Part shown: positions 27,354-34,572 of the stretch, one piece after another
How the letters are laid out: each line of letters begins with the position of its first letter
How positions within the stretch are numbered: the stretch's first letter is position 1
Source: a virus
IMG/VR virus record: IMGVR_UViG_3300031758_000220
Span: 1-37,544 of that record
Strand: one strand, 5' to 3'
DNA: 37,544 nucleotides
Program-made: the position numbers and the translations under genes
The notes under the pieces: generated by a model
What the model saw: only the letters and a program-made list of their open reading frames with translations
Databases searched by the model: none
Told to the model about the DNA's origin: nothing

Positions 27354-28289
27354 ATGGCCGATAACGTCGCAATCACTGCAGGCTCGGGTACGACCATCGC
27401 CACGGATGAAGTGACTGGCACGCTTGAGCATGTGCAGCTCTTCAAGCTCGCGATTTCGACGGACGGTTCTCGGACACTTGTCCCTGCAGATGCCGCGAAC
27501 GGGATTGACGTCGATGTCACTCGCGTGGCGGGCCAGGTCACGGTAGGCGATGGCACCAATGCCATTCTTGTAGACACGACGTCCAGCGATGGCGAGACGG
27601 CTGCCGTCAATACACTCGTGACCGGAGCAAGGCTGAAGGTCTTCAACGGGACGACGTGGGACCGCGCCAGGGGAGACACGACCAACGGTCTGGATGTGGA
27701 CGTCACCCGGGTGCAAGGCTCGGTGACCGTTGCTCAGTCAACGGCTGCGAACTTGCTGACGACCGCTACGCTGGCAGCGGGGACGGCGTATGCGGGCAAG
27801 GTCAGGCTGACGGACGGCACTAACGACCTCGGCGTTGACACGGTTCATTCTGACGGCGAGACGGCCACAGAAAACCATCTGGACGTTGCCGCCAAGACGA
27901 TGGGGCTGAATGGCGCGGGCACGTTCGACATCATCCGCGCCAACGTCAACGTGAACAAAACCGCCACCTATGTCGCCGCGCAAACCGGTGTAGCGTTGTG
28001 GACCCCGGCGGCTGGTAAGGCCGTCGTCATTACCAACCTTCAGATACAGTCCTACGGCACCACGGCTGGTACTTGTATTGTATGGTTTGGTGGAGCGGCC
28101 GACACGACCTACACACGGGGCACGGACTTCCCGATTTTTGACGGTGAATTTGCGCCGTCGAACACGAACAAGCCCGGGTTGATCAACGCATTCACCCCCG
28201 GTGTTCGAGGAGCGGCGGACTTCGTTTTGCGCGTGACAACGACCAACGCTCAGAGCGTGACGGTTAGCGTTTGGGGATACGAGATTTGA
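27354..28289 (+). CDS. Virion protein with internal repeats
   Basis: This 311-aa protein has degenerate repeats in its first 190 residues: GIDVDVTRVAGQVTVGDGTN, GLDVDVTRVQGSVTVAQS, and twice a DGTNxxxVDTxxSDGETA block. Residues about 200-311 form a beta domain (AAGKAVVITNLQIQSYGTTA, then ADFVLRVTTTNAQSVTVSVW) like the receptor or capsid-binding domain of phage fibres. It probably belongs to the tail appendage. No enzymatic motif was seen. Confidence 0.68.
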   Translation: MADNVAITAGSGTTIATDEVTGTLEHVQLFKLAISTDGSRTLVPADAANGIDVDVTRVAGQVTVGDGTNAILVDTTSSDGETAAVNTLVTGARLKVFNGTTWDRARGDTTNGLDVDVTRVQGSVTVAQSTAANLLTTATLAAGTAYAGKVRLTDGTNDLGVDTVHSDGETATENHLDVAAKTMGLNGAGTFDIIRANVNVNKTATYVAAQTGVALWTPAAGKAVVITNLQIQSYGTTAGTCIVWFGGAADTTYTRGTDFPIFDGEFAPSNTNKPGLINAFTPGVRGAADFVLRVTTTNAQSVTVSVWGYEI

Positions 28290-28290
28290 G

Positions 28291-28896
28291 ATGGCTACGA
28301 CTTTATTTCTGCGCGATATCGCGTCAACGCTAAACGTGCCGACAGCGTTTAAAGCAGCCTTGCAGCGTCGAGGCCGAGCGGCCGCAACAACAACCACCAA
28401 CACATCGGCCAGCGGCACAAACCTGCCTATCACCGACGTGGCCGGTGGACAGCAGCTCTCTTGGTTCTCTGAGCCGCTAACCACGGCGGTCACGATCTCA
28501 GGCTCCATTACGCCGAACATTCGGTGCCGTGAGTCCGCGAACACCGTGAACGCCGGCATTGCACTGGCAATCGAGCGCGCCAATAACGCTGGAACCGTGC
28601 AGTCCACCGTTTCCGCGAGAGCGGTGATCGGCGCAGAAGCTGGCACCACTGAATCGGCGCGTACTGCCGCCCGCACGCCGACGTCCACTGCGTTCTCGGT
28701 CGGGGATCGCATCAAGTTCACGCTTTCTGTCATCAACGTAGGCACGATGGGCGCTGGCACGTTCAACACCTACCACGACGGCCCATTGGCGGCAGGGACG
28801 GGCGACAGCTATGTGACGTTTACCGAGAACTTCGTGACCGACGAGATCATCGAAGTAGGCGCCAGTGAAATAAGAGGAGCCCGATTCTATGGGTGA
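28291..28896 (+). CDS. Structural protein, beta-rich
   Basis: This 201-aa protein starts one base after the previous stop. The sequence (LPITDVAGGQQLSWFSEPLT, then TAVTISGSITPNIRCRESAN) has alternating strands and Thr/Ala-rich loops typical of virion head-decoration or appendage proteins. It ends 8 nt inside the next small gene. Function is unknown beyond structural context. Confidence 0.62.
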   Translation: MATTLFLRDIASTLNVPTAFKAALQRRGRAAATTTTNTSASGTNLPITDVAGGQQLSWFSEPLTTAVTISGSITPNIRCRESANTVNAGIALAIERANNAGTVQSTVSARAVIGAEAGTTESARTAARTPTSTAFSVGDRIKFTLSVINVGTMGAGTFNTYHDGPLAAGTGDSYVTFTENFVTDEIIEVGASEIRGARFYG

Positions 28897-29038
28897 CATC
28901 TGTCTGGGGGCATACGCCACACTGCAGGACGCCGAGGATGCAAAAGCCGCGCGCCCGGAGCCAGTGGAAGAGTTGAGCGTCGTGGAAGATGGGGACGCCG
29001 AAACACCGTTTCGGGTGTGGTGGTCGCGACCGGGCTGA
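28889..29038 (+). CDS. Small acidic hypothetical protein
   Basis: This 49-aa protein starts at ATG 28889 with GAGG about 11 nt upstream. It begins MGDICLGAYATLQDAEDA and ends FRVWWSRPG, with an acidic middle. It fills the gap between two structural genes and overlaps the upstream stop. No family is known to me. Coupling and RBS argue that it is translated. Confidence 0.5.
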   Translation: MGDICLGAYATLQDAEDAKAARPEPVEELSVVEDGDAETPFRVWWSRPG

Positions 29039-29041
29039 TCC

Positions 29042-30331
29042 ATGTCACTGCTGCTGCTTTTTTCCACGGCCAGCGCCTCGGTCACTCTCACCCCGGCCGC
29101 GGGCAGCGTTGCGATCACGGGGAGCGCGCCGAGCACCACGCTTGGGCTAAACCCGGCAGCAGGTAGTCTCGCCGTCACCGGCAACGCACCTGCGATTGCC
29201 ATCAGCACGCCGGTCACGTTTGTCGCTCAGCCGGCTGTCGATACGCTGGCAGTTACGGAATATGCGCCGAGTGCAGCGTCAGGGCTGAACCCGGCTGCCG
29301 ATAGCCTTTTGGTCGCGACGTTTGCGCCGACGCTGTTGACGGTTGTTTATCCGGACGTCGATTCGGTCGCAATCACTGAATACGTCCCGACGGTGCTGTC
29401 GCTGTCTGACATTGCGCCAGCCACTGACACACTGACGGTCTCTAAGCACGCGCCGGCCCTTTTGACGGTTGTTTACCCGGGCGCTGATTCGGTTGCCGTC
29501 ACTGAATACACCCCGGCGGTATCGCTTTCAACGGCGGTCACGTTTATCGCCCAGCCGGGCATTGATACGCTCGCCATTGTAGAGTATTCGCCGAGTGCAA
29601 CGCTTGGCCTGAACCCGGATGCTGACAGCCTCGTTGTCAGTGAGTATGCCCCGACTATCAGCGTGGTCAGTGGCAACATCACGCTGACGCCCGCGAATGA
29701 TGCCGTAGTGCTGACAGGCTACGCGGCAACGGTTTCGGCAGGGGCGGGAACAACTCTTACGCCGTCAAACGACACGCTGAGCATTACGGGGTTTGCCCCA
29801 GGCATTGCCTTGGGGACGACGGTCACATTTGTGGCCCAGCCGTCCGTCGACACTGTTTCGATCACAGAGTACGCGCCGACGGTCTCGCAGGTATCAGCGG
29901 TTCCGCCGGACACCGTGGCAATCACGGAATACGCGCCAACGATCCTCACGGGGATTGCGGGCACGTGGGTGCTGGAGCCTGCGGCAGATGCGCTGGCGAC
30001 AACGGAATACACCCCGTCACCAGAAGTAGCCGGTCCCGGCGTTCTGGTCCCGTCAACAGACGTGATCGCGGTTGCCGGGCATGCGGCAACTATTCAGAAG
30101 ACAGAAAATCAGTTTGTTCAGCCCTCTGCTGACGTTCTTCTCTTCAGCAAGTACGCGCCAACGGTTCTTGGCATTGAGCAGGTTGAACAGGGTTACCGGA
30201 CGATCATGCGTCCGATGGCCGTTCAGGAAAAGGACATCGACAAGGCCCTCGAGCTGGCCCTGCGTAAGCAGATGAGCCGGCAGATCAGGGAGGAGGATGA
30301 AGAATTGCTGGTCATCTTGGCGGCTGCATGA
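29042..30331 (+). CDS. Sixteen-repeat beta protein (TEYAPT repeats)
   Basis: This 429-aa protein has residues about 18-385 made of sixteen degenerate repeats of about 19-30 residues. Each centres on D-[TS]-[LV]-x-[IV]-T-E-Y-A-P-T, for example DTLAVTEYAPSA, DSVAITEYVPTV, DTVSITEYAPTV and DVLLFSKYAPTV. Some pairs are also alike at DNA level with synonymous differences, so larger blocks were duplicated. The last 35 residues change to a charged helix (EKDIDKALELALRKQMSRQI). The repeats should make a long beta filament or solenoid and the helix an anchor. It is probably a fibre or whisker protein. The next gene starts inside its stop. Confidence 0.7.
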   Translation: MSLLLLFSTASASVTLTPAAGSVAITGSAPSTTLGLNPAAGSLAVTGNAPAIAISTPVTFVAQPAVDTLAVTEYAPSAASGLNPAADSLLVATFAPTLLTVVYPDVDSVAITEYVPTVLSLSDIAPATDTLTVSKHAPALLTVVYPGADSVAVTEYTPAVSLSTAVTFIAQPGIDTLAIVEYSPSATLGLNPDADSLVVSEYAPTISVVSGNITLTPANDAVVLTGYAATVSAGAGTTLTPSNDTLSITGFAPGIALGTTVTFVAQPSVDTVSITEYAPTVSQVSAVPPDTVAITEYAPTILTGIAGTWVLEPAADALATTEYTPSPEVAGPGVLVPSTDVIAVAGHAATIQKTENQFVQPSADVLLFSKYAPTVLGIEQVEQGYRTIMRPMAVQEKDIDKALELALRKQMSRQIREEDEELLVILAAA

Positions 30332-30963
30332 AGGTAGCGATTGTCGCGCAGGGCGAGTCCTGGAGAGGGGTCAGGCAAGCGGAGGTGGATGAGGTCTGGG
30401 CCATCAACATGATGGTCTGTCGCATCCGACATGACGTGGCCTTTGCAATGGATGACTTGGCCCTTCAGCAAGAGCGGGCAAAGACTAACGACTCCGTGAG
30501 GTCTCTTCTTGAGATGCTGGAGATTCATCCTGAGTTCTTCACAAGCACGGTTTACCCCGCCTACGAGGGCGCACGGGCCTTCCCGCTGCAGGCCGTGGTG
30601 AACAGCGTGGGCACGACGTACCTGAACTCCACCGTCGCCCATGCCGTGGCCTACGCGATTCACGCGGGCGTTCAGGAGCTGCATCTTTACGGGTGCGACT
30701 TCTCTTACCCCCACGCCCACAAGGCAGAAGCAGGGAGGGGCTGTGTGGAGCATTTGTTGGGCATAGCCAAGGAGCGCGGGATTCGCGTGGTCCTGCCTCC
30801 TGACACGACGCTGATGGACCAGTGCGTCCCTGACGACGCAAAGCCCTACGGGTACGACGCGCATCACGTGACGTTCACGGAAACAGAGGGGGAGGTGCGC
30901 GTGGCGATGACGCCCAAAGCGCTTCCTCACGCACACGAAATTGAGGCGCGTTATGAGCAATGA
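30328..30963 (+). CDS. DUF115/MptE-like (Rossmann-type) protein
   Basis: This 211-aa protein overlaps the repeat-protein gene by 4 nt. It opens with MKVAIVAQGESWRGVR, continues VWAINMMVCRIRHDVAFAMD and has VQELHLYGCDFSYPHAHKAE followed by GRGCVEHLLGIAKERGIRVV. This order of nucleotide-binding-like strand, asparagine-containing WAIN, DxxFAMDD and LYGCDFSY is that of DUF115/Maf-like and MptE-like proteins. The fold occurs in flagellin-glycosylation factors and pyrophosphokinases. An enzyme among virion genes, next to a Thr/Ser-rich filament protein, could modify that filament, which is speculative. Confidence 0.6.
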   Translation: MKVAIVAQGESWRGVRQAEVDEVWAINMMVCRIRHDVAFAMDDLALQQERAKTNDSVRSLLEMLEIHPEFFTSTVYPAYEGARAFPLQAVVNSVGTTYLNSTVAHAVAYAIHAGVQELHLYGCDFSYPHAHKAEAGRGCVEHLLGIAKERGIRVVLPPDTTLMDQCVPDDAKPYGYDAHHVTFTETEGEVRVAMTPKALPHAHEIEARYEQ

Positions 30964-31225
30964 TCTGGCCAAGCAGGCGGAGATGATCGTGCACTCTCCG
31001 GCTCATCGCACGGCGCTTGAGCGTGTGGAGTCTGAGATTGTTCGACGGATTGCCAAGACAGAGTTTGACGGAAGTCTTGAGGCGGAGCGGTATCGCGAGA
31101 AGCTGAACCTCCTGCTGTACATCCAACAAAAGTACAAGCAGGCCCTGGTATCTATGATCGCCACCGGCCAGATCGAGGACCATTTGCTGGAGAAGAAGAG
31201 CCGCTTCAAGAAGGGAGGATTGTAA
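30953..31225 (+). CDS. Small helical head-region protein
   Basis: This 90-aa protein starts at ATG 30953 (MSNDLAKQAEMIVHSPAHRT), overlapping the previous stop. It is highly charged and helical (YREKLNLLLYIQQKYKQALV), with a basic tail (KKSRFKKGG). It is the last gene before the terminator pair preceding the scaffold gene. Unknown; possibly a head-assembly accessory. Confidence 0.6.
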   Translation: MSNDLAKQAEMIVHSPAHRTALERVESEIVRRIAKTEFDGSLEAERYREKLNLLLYIQQKYKQALVSMIATGQIEDHLLEKKSRFKKGGL

Positions 31226-31270
31226 GGAAATATAACCGCGTATAGCGGCGTATAACATCGCGAGCAGAGG

Positions 31271-31295
31271 AAAGGGGCCCATGGGCCCTTTTTTT
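31271..31295 (+). terminator. Intrinsic terminator before scaffold gene
   Basis: A GC-rich hairpin (aaaggggccc, then atg, then ggcccttt) is followed by a run of T residues to 31295. It stops rightward transcripts after the small helical gene unless they are antiterminated. Confidence 0.85.
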
Positions 31296-31297
31296 GT

Positions 31298-31317
31298 GCC
31301 CGTGATGGGCGTTTTTT
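31298..31317 (+). terminator. Second hairpin of tandem terminator
   Basis: A short stem GCCC/GGGC (31298-31301 with 31307-31310) and loop gtgat are followed by G and six T residues. It is weaker than the first hairpin and lies immediately after it. Confidence 0.6.
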
Positions 31318-31329
31318 GAGGTGATACCG

Positions 31330-32364
31330 ATGACTGACGGCGACACTGGCCGTTCTCTAAGCATCGAAGAGGGAGCTTCCCTCCTCGCAGACATGTTCGA
31401 GCCGCAAAAGACACCCGAGGATGATCCTCAGGTTGAATCGGCTGAAGATGATCCGCCGGAAGAGACCCCTGAAGACGACGCGGTTGAAGAGGAGATCGTG
31501 GAAGAGGCCGAAGAGGCTGATGACACCGACGAATCTGGCCCTGAACTCACCACACTCGAGCAAGTGGCTGAAGCTCTGCAGAAGTCTCCGGACGAGCTGC
31601 TGAAGCAACTCAAGACCACCGTGACAGTGAATGGCAAGAGTTCCGAGGTGACGCTGGCCGAATTGCAGGCTGGCTACCAGCGCGGACGCGATTATTCCGA
31701 AAAGACCACTGCACTCAAACAGCAGCGCGAATCCTACGAACGAGAAAGTACCGCCCAAAAGCAGTACCTCGAGGATCAACTGCTGCAGATGGGGCAGGTC
31801 GTCCAGACAGCCGAACAACTGTTCTTGCAGCCGCCTGATGTGGGCTACATGAATCAGTTGCGGCAGACCAACCCAGCCGAATGGAGCGCCCGCTTGCAGG
31901 AGTTCCAAGCGCGTTCGGGAGTGGTCAATCAGCTCAAGCAAGCGACGATGCAGTCGATTCAGCAGTTCCGCCAACAAGCGGATCAAGCTCAACAGGCTGC
32001 CCGAGCGCAACGACTGGAGGCTGAGCGTCCAAAACTTGAGGCAATTCCCGGGTGGGGAGAGGAGATGAGGTCAAACCTCGTCAACTATCTGAAGACCCAG
32101 TATGAGCGCTCCGATGACGACCTGTCCTCGATCTCCGAAAGCTGGATCGTAGACCTGACGCGCAAAGGGATGTTGTACGACAAGCTGCAGGCCGAGAGCT
32201 CGGTGGCAGCGAAAAAGGTCAAGGCGATGCCGAAACTGGTGCCGCCTTCAAAACCCAATGGAAGGCCTCAGCAGAAGCGCTCCGCCATTGAACAAGCCAA
32301 GGCTCACCTGCGGAAAACCGGCTCGCGAGACGCGGCCGCCGCAGTGATTGAGCGACTTTTGTAA
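31330..32364 (+). CDS. Capsid scaffolding protein
   Basis: This 344-aa protein uses ATG 31330 with GAGGTG upstream (a GTG three codons earlier overlaps that site). Residues about 25-75 are very acidic (EEIVEEAEEADDTDESGP). Then comes a domain with SPDELLKQLKTTVTVNGKSS followed by EVTLAELQAGYQRGRDYSEK, a conserved opening seen in scaffold-type proteins upstream of capsid genes. Residues about 130-290 are a long Gln/Ala-rich coiled coil and the C-terminus is basic (RPQQKRSAIEQAKAHLRKTG). Basic C-terminal ends of scaffolds bind the capsid subunit. It directly precedes the capsid gene. Confidence 0.82.
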   Translation: MTDGDTGRSLSIEEGASLLADMFEPQKTPEDDPQVESAEDDPPEETPEDDAVEEEIVEEAEEADDTDESGPELTTLEQVAEALQKSPDELLKQLKTTVTVNGKSSEVTLAELQAGYQRGRDYSEKTTALKQQRESYERESTAQKQYLEDQLLQMGQVVQTAEQLFLQPPDVGYMNQLRQTNPAEWSARLQEFQARSGVVNQLKQATMQSIQQFRQQADQAQQAARAQRLEAERPKLEAIPGWGEEMRSNLVNYLKTQYERSDDDLSSISESWIVDLTRKGMLYDKLQAESSVAAKKVKAMPKLVPPSKPNGRPQQKRSAIEQAKAHLRKTGSRDAAAAVIERLL

Positions 32365-32379
32365 CCAAGGAGATTTAAC

Positions 32380-33399
32380 ATGGCCCAGCTTACTGGTTCC
32401 CACGATCGTTATGACCTGAACGTCACCGGCCAGATGGCCCGTGAAGACTTGATGGACACCATCTTCCAAGTGTCCCGCGATGAGACCCCGTTCATCTCCA
32501 ACATCGGCCGCGAGTCCTGCTCCAACACCTACAAGGAGTGGACGCTCGACGCACTGGCGACCCCCTCGGACACGAACGCCCAAATCGACGGCTTTGAGTT
32601 CACGGCGGACAGCCAGGAGACCCCGACCCGCGCTGGCAACTACTGCCAGATCTCGGCCAAGCAGATTCGGGTCACGCGCCGTGCGAACCTGATGAAGACC
32701 GTCGGTGGCCGGAAGGAACTGGCCCGTCTGGTGGCCAAGCGTGGCGTGGAGCTCAAGCGCGACATGGAGGCGGTGGTTCTCAAGAACCAAGTCGCTCGCC
32801 CTGGCGCGGCTACGCAGGCCGCTTTGACCGCAGGCGTGCCGGCATGGCTCACCAGCAACGTCAGCCGTGGCGCTACGGGCTCCTCTGGCGCGCTTTCGGG
32901 CACGACCTATGGCTACCCCAGCACTGCAGCACAAGACGGCACTGACCGCGCTCTGAGCGAGGCTACGATCCACTCGATCGTTCGCTCCTGCTTCTCAAAC
33001 GGTGGTCGCCCCGACATGCTGATGTGCGGCCTGCAGGTCAAGCAGCGCCTGTCCAACTACCTGTTCACCTCTTCGGCTCGCATCGCGACTCCTTTTCAGG
33101 ATCACGGCGCGAACAAGAAGTCGGGTCTGACGGTAGTGGGTTCTGTCGATGTGATGGTCACCGACTTCGGCACCATCGACATCGTTCCGAACTACGTCCA
33201 ACGGGAGGACGACGTGTTCATCCTCGACTCGGAGTATTGGGCGCTTGGCACCCTTGACCCGATGCACGTCCAGGAGATGGGCAAGGTCGGTGACGCCGAG
33301 GACCGCACGCTTGTGGTCGACTACTGCCTGATCTCGAAGAACGAGGCAGCCTCTGGCGTTATTGCGGACATCGACGAGACGCTTGCCGTTACGGCGTAA
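32380..33399 (+). CDS. Major capsid protein
   Basis: This 339-aa protein has the best Shine-Dalgarno in the window (AAGGAG). The N-terminus (AREDLMDTIFQVSRDETPFI, then SNIGRESCSNTYKEWTLDAL) and the segments GNYCQISAKQIRVTRRANLM, PDMLMCGLQVKQRLSNYLF and EDDVFILDSEYWALGTLDPM match the DUF5309/SU10-type HK97-fold capsid family. It assembles the icosahedral shell with the scaffold encoded upstream. A strong terminator follows, so high expression is expected. Confidence 0.9.
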   Translation: MAQLTGSHDRYDLNVTGQMAREDLMDTIFQVSRDETPFISNIGRESCSNTYKEWTLDALATPSDTNAQIDGFEFTADSQETPTRAGNYCQISAKQIRVTRRANLMKTVGGRKELARLVAKRGVELKRDMEAVVLKNQVARPGAATQAALTAGVPAWLTSNVSRGATGSSGALSGTTYGYPSTAAQDGTDRALSEATIHSIVRSCFSNGGRPDMLMCGLQVKQRLSNYLFTSSARIATPFQDHGANKKSGLTVVGSVDVMVTDFGTIDIVPNYVQREDDVFILDSEYWALGTLDPMHVQEMGKVGDAEDRTLVVDYCLISKNEAASGVIADIDETLAVTA

Positions 33400-33402
33400 C
33401 CC

Positions 33403-33415
33403 GCCCCTGAGGGGC
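33403..33415 (+). terminator. First hairpin after capsid gene
   Basis: Stem GCCCC/GGGGC with loop tga starts four bases after the capsid stop. It is followed by more GC-rich inverted sequence (ggggcccctttt). On its own it lacks a good T-run, so it may stabilise the capsid mRNA 3' end and add to the following terminator. Confidence 0.45.
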
Positions 33416-33434
33416 TCTTCGGGGCCCCTTTTCC

Positions 33435-33457
33435 AAGGGCCCTTCGGGGCCCTTTTT
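33435..33457 (+). terminator. Strong terminator after capsid gene
   Basis: An 8-bp stem AAGGGCCC/GGGCCCTT is closed by a TTCG tetraloop, known for unusual stability, and followed by further T residues. It should end most capsid transcripts and leave the neck genes at lower expression. Confidence 0.9.
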
Positions 33458-33473
33458 CGTTTCTGGAGACTGC

Positions 33474-33674
33474 ATGAAAGTTCAGCTTCGCATCAAGCAA
33501 CTGCCCAATGGATCCGTGGCGACAAGTGGCTACACCCCAAAAGCCGAACACCTTCCTGACGTGGCCAAGAAGGCCAACCGGACCCACATCAAGCCCGGTG
33601 AGATCATGGAAGTGGATGGCAAAGACGTTGCTCGGGAATACACCAGTGCGGGGTTCCTCGAGGTCGTCATATGA
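33474..33674 (+). CDS. Small head-completion-region protein
   Basis: This 66-aa protein starts at ATG 33474 with GGAG upstream. It begins with a beta strand (MKVQLRIKQLPNGSVATSG) and has a C-terminal beta part (IKPGEIMEVDGKDVAREYTS). It is small and soluble. It may be a head-completion or decoration component because of its position just after the capsid gene. It overlaps the next gene by 4 nt (ATGA). Confidence 0.6.
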   Translation: MKVQLRIKQLPNGSVATSGYTPKAEHLPDVAKKANRTHIKPGEIMEVDGKDVAREYTSAGFLEVVI

Positions 33675-33973
33675 CTGTCGAAGTGTTCCATTCGCTTCAT
33701 GGCGTCCGATCCGAAGTCCGGATCAACGAGGACTCAATTGAAGTGAAGCGCTCTCAGCGTGTCGATCAGATCATCGACGGCTTCAGACAGCAGTCTGAGC
33801 ACATGAACCGCAAGGCCGACACACGCATCGGTGCACGTATTCCGATCGAGACGTACATGGCGTGGAAGCACGAATGGAAGCGCCAGCACGCAGACCGTTG
33901 GGACTGGAAGACCTTCCTCGCTCAACGCATCAACAATCCTGACTTCAAGTTTTTGAGGAATCAGAAACTGTGA
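33671..33973 (+). CDS. Hypothetical neck-region protein
   Basis: This 100-aa protein has a beta-like start (VEVFHSLHGVRSEVRINEDS), basic helices (RVDQIIDGFRQQSEHMNRKA) and an aromatic charged C-terminus (WKHEWKRQHADRWDWKTFL). Position between the capsid and adaptor genes suggests a minor head or connector component. No family was recognised. It overlaps the following GTG start by 4 nt. Confidence 0.58.
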   Translation: MTVEVFHSLHGVRSEVRINEDSIEVKRSQRVDQIIDGFRQQSEHMNRKADTRIGARIPIETYMAWKHEWKRQHADRWDWKTFLAQRINNPDFKFLRNQKL

Positions 33974-34572
33974 CCACCTACGCGAAACTGAAGACGGATG
34001 CTGCGGCGTTCCTGCACAAAAGCACGCTGACCGACACGATTCCCACGTTCGTGACGCTGGCGGAGGCACGCATTCGCACCGACATTCGCGTGCCCGCAAT
34101 GCAAAGCGCGACCGACATCACCATCGCAGCGCAAAGCGTGAGCCTTCCGGCAAACTTTCTGGACCCAATCCGCCTCTATCTGGATGTCCCGTATCAGAGA
34201 GAGATCGCGTATCGCCCGCCGAACGTGTTTTACACCTCGACGGAGATTGAGCAGGGTGGGAATCCGACGATCTACACGATTGAGGGGCAGTCGCTGAAGT
34301 TTGCCCCCGTCCCTGCAGACAGCCCCACCGCAAAGCTCCTCTATTGGGCGGCGTGGGATGTTCTCTCTGCAGATGCCGACACGAACTGGCTGATGACCAA
34401 CCACTATCCCGTATACCTGTATGCGACTTTGGCAGAAGGCGCTGCCTTCCTCGAGGACGACCAGCAGGCGCAGAAGTGGGGCAACCTGTATTCCACGTCA
34501 GTGCAGGCGGTGAATCGGCGCTCGAAGTGGTCTATGGCCGCCGCCCCCCTGAAGGCGACCGTCAATGTTTGA
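33970..34572 (+). CDS. Head-tail adaptor protein
   Basis: This 200-aa protein starts at GTG 33970. The opening TTYAKLKTDAAAFLHKSTLT, then IPTFVTLAEARIRTDIRVPA, is characteristic of podovirus-type adaptor proteins sitting under the portal. Later segments (SLPANFLDPIRLYLDVPYQR and YPVYLYATLAEGAAFLEDDQ) also fit. It probably forms a ring that connects the portal with the tail hub. The next gene starts 8 nt before its stop. Confidence 0.78.
   Translation: MTTYAKLKTDAAAFLHKSTLTDTIPTFVTLAEARIRTDIRVPAMQSATDITIAAQSVSLPANFLDPIRLYLDVPYQREIAYRPPNVFYTSTEIEQGGNPTIYTIEGQSLKFAPVPADSPTAKLLYWAAWDVLSADADTNWLMTNHYPVYLYATLAEGAAFLEDDQQAQKWGNLYSTSVQAVNRRSKWSMAAAPLKATVNV

Larger units (their letters stand above)
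31226..31329. promoter_or_regulatory. Intergenic control region before scaffold gene
   Basis: This 104-bp gap contains an AT-rich stretch with TATAAC and GTATAG elements (about 31232-31257), which could hold a promoter. The two terminators listed separately follow. A clear -35 box could not be assigned. The scaffold Shine-Dalgarno (GAGGTG) is at its right end. Confidence 0.4.

Noticed and set aside
27738-28769. 343-aa minus-strand frame opposite the structural genes
   Set aside because: It crosses two coupled plus-strand genes, has no RBS and has no recognisable domain; a shadow of high-GC coding sequence.
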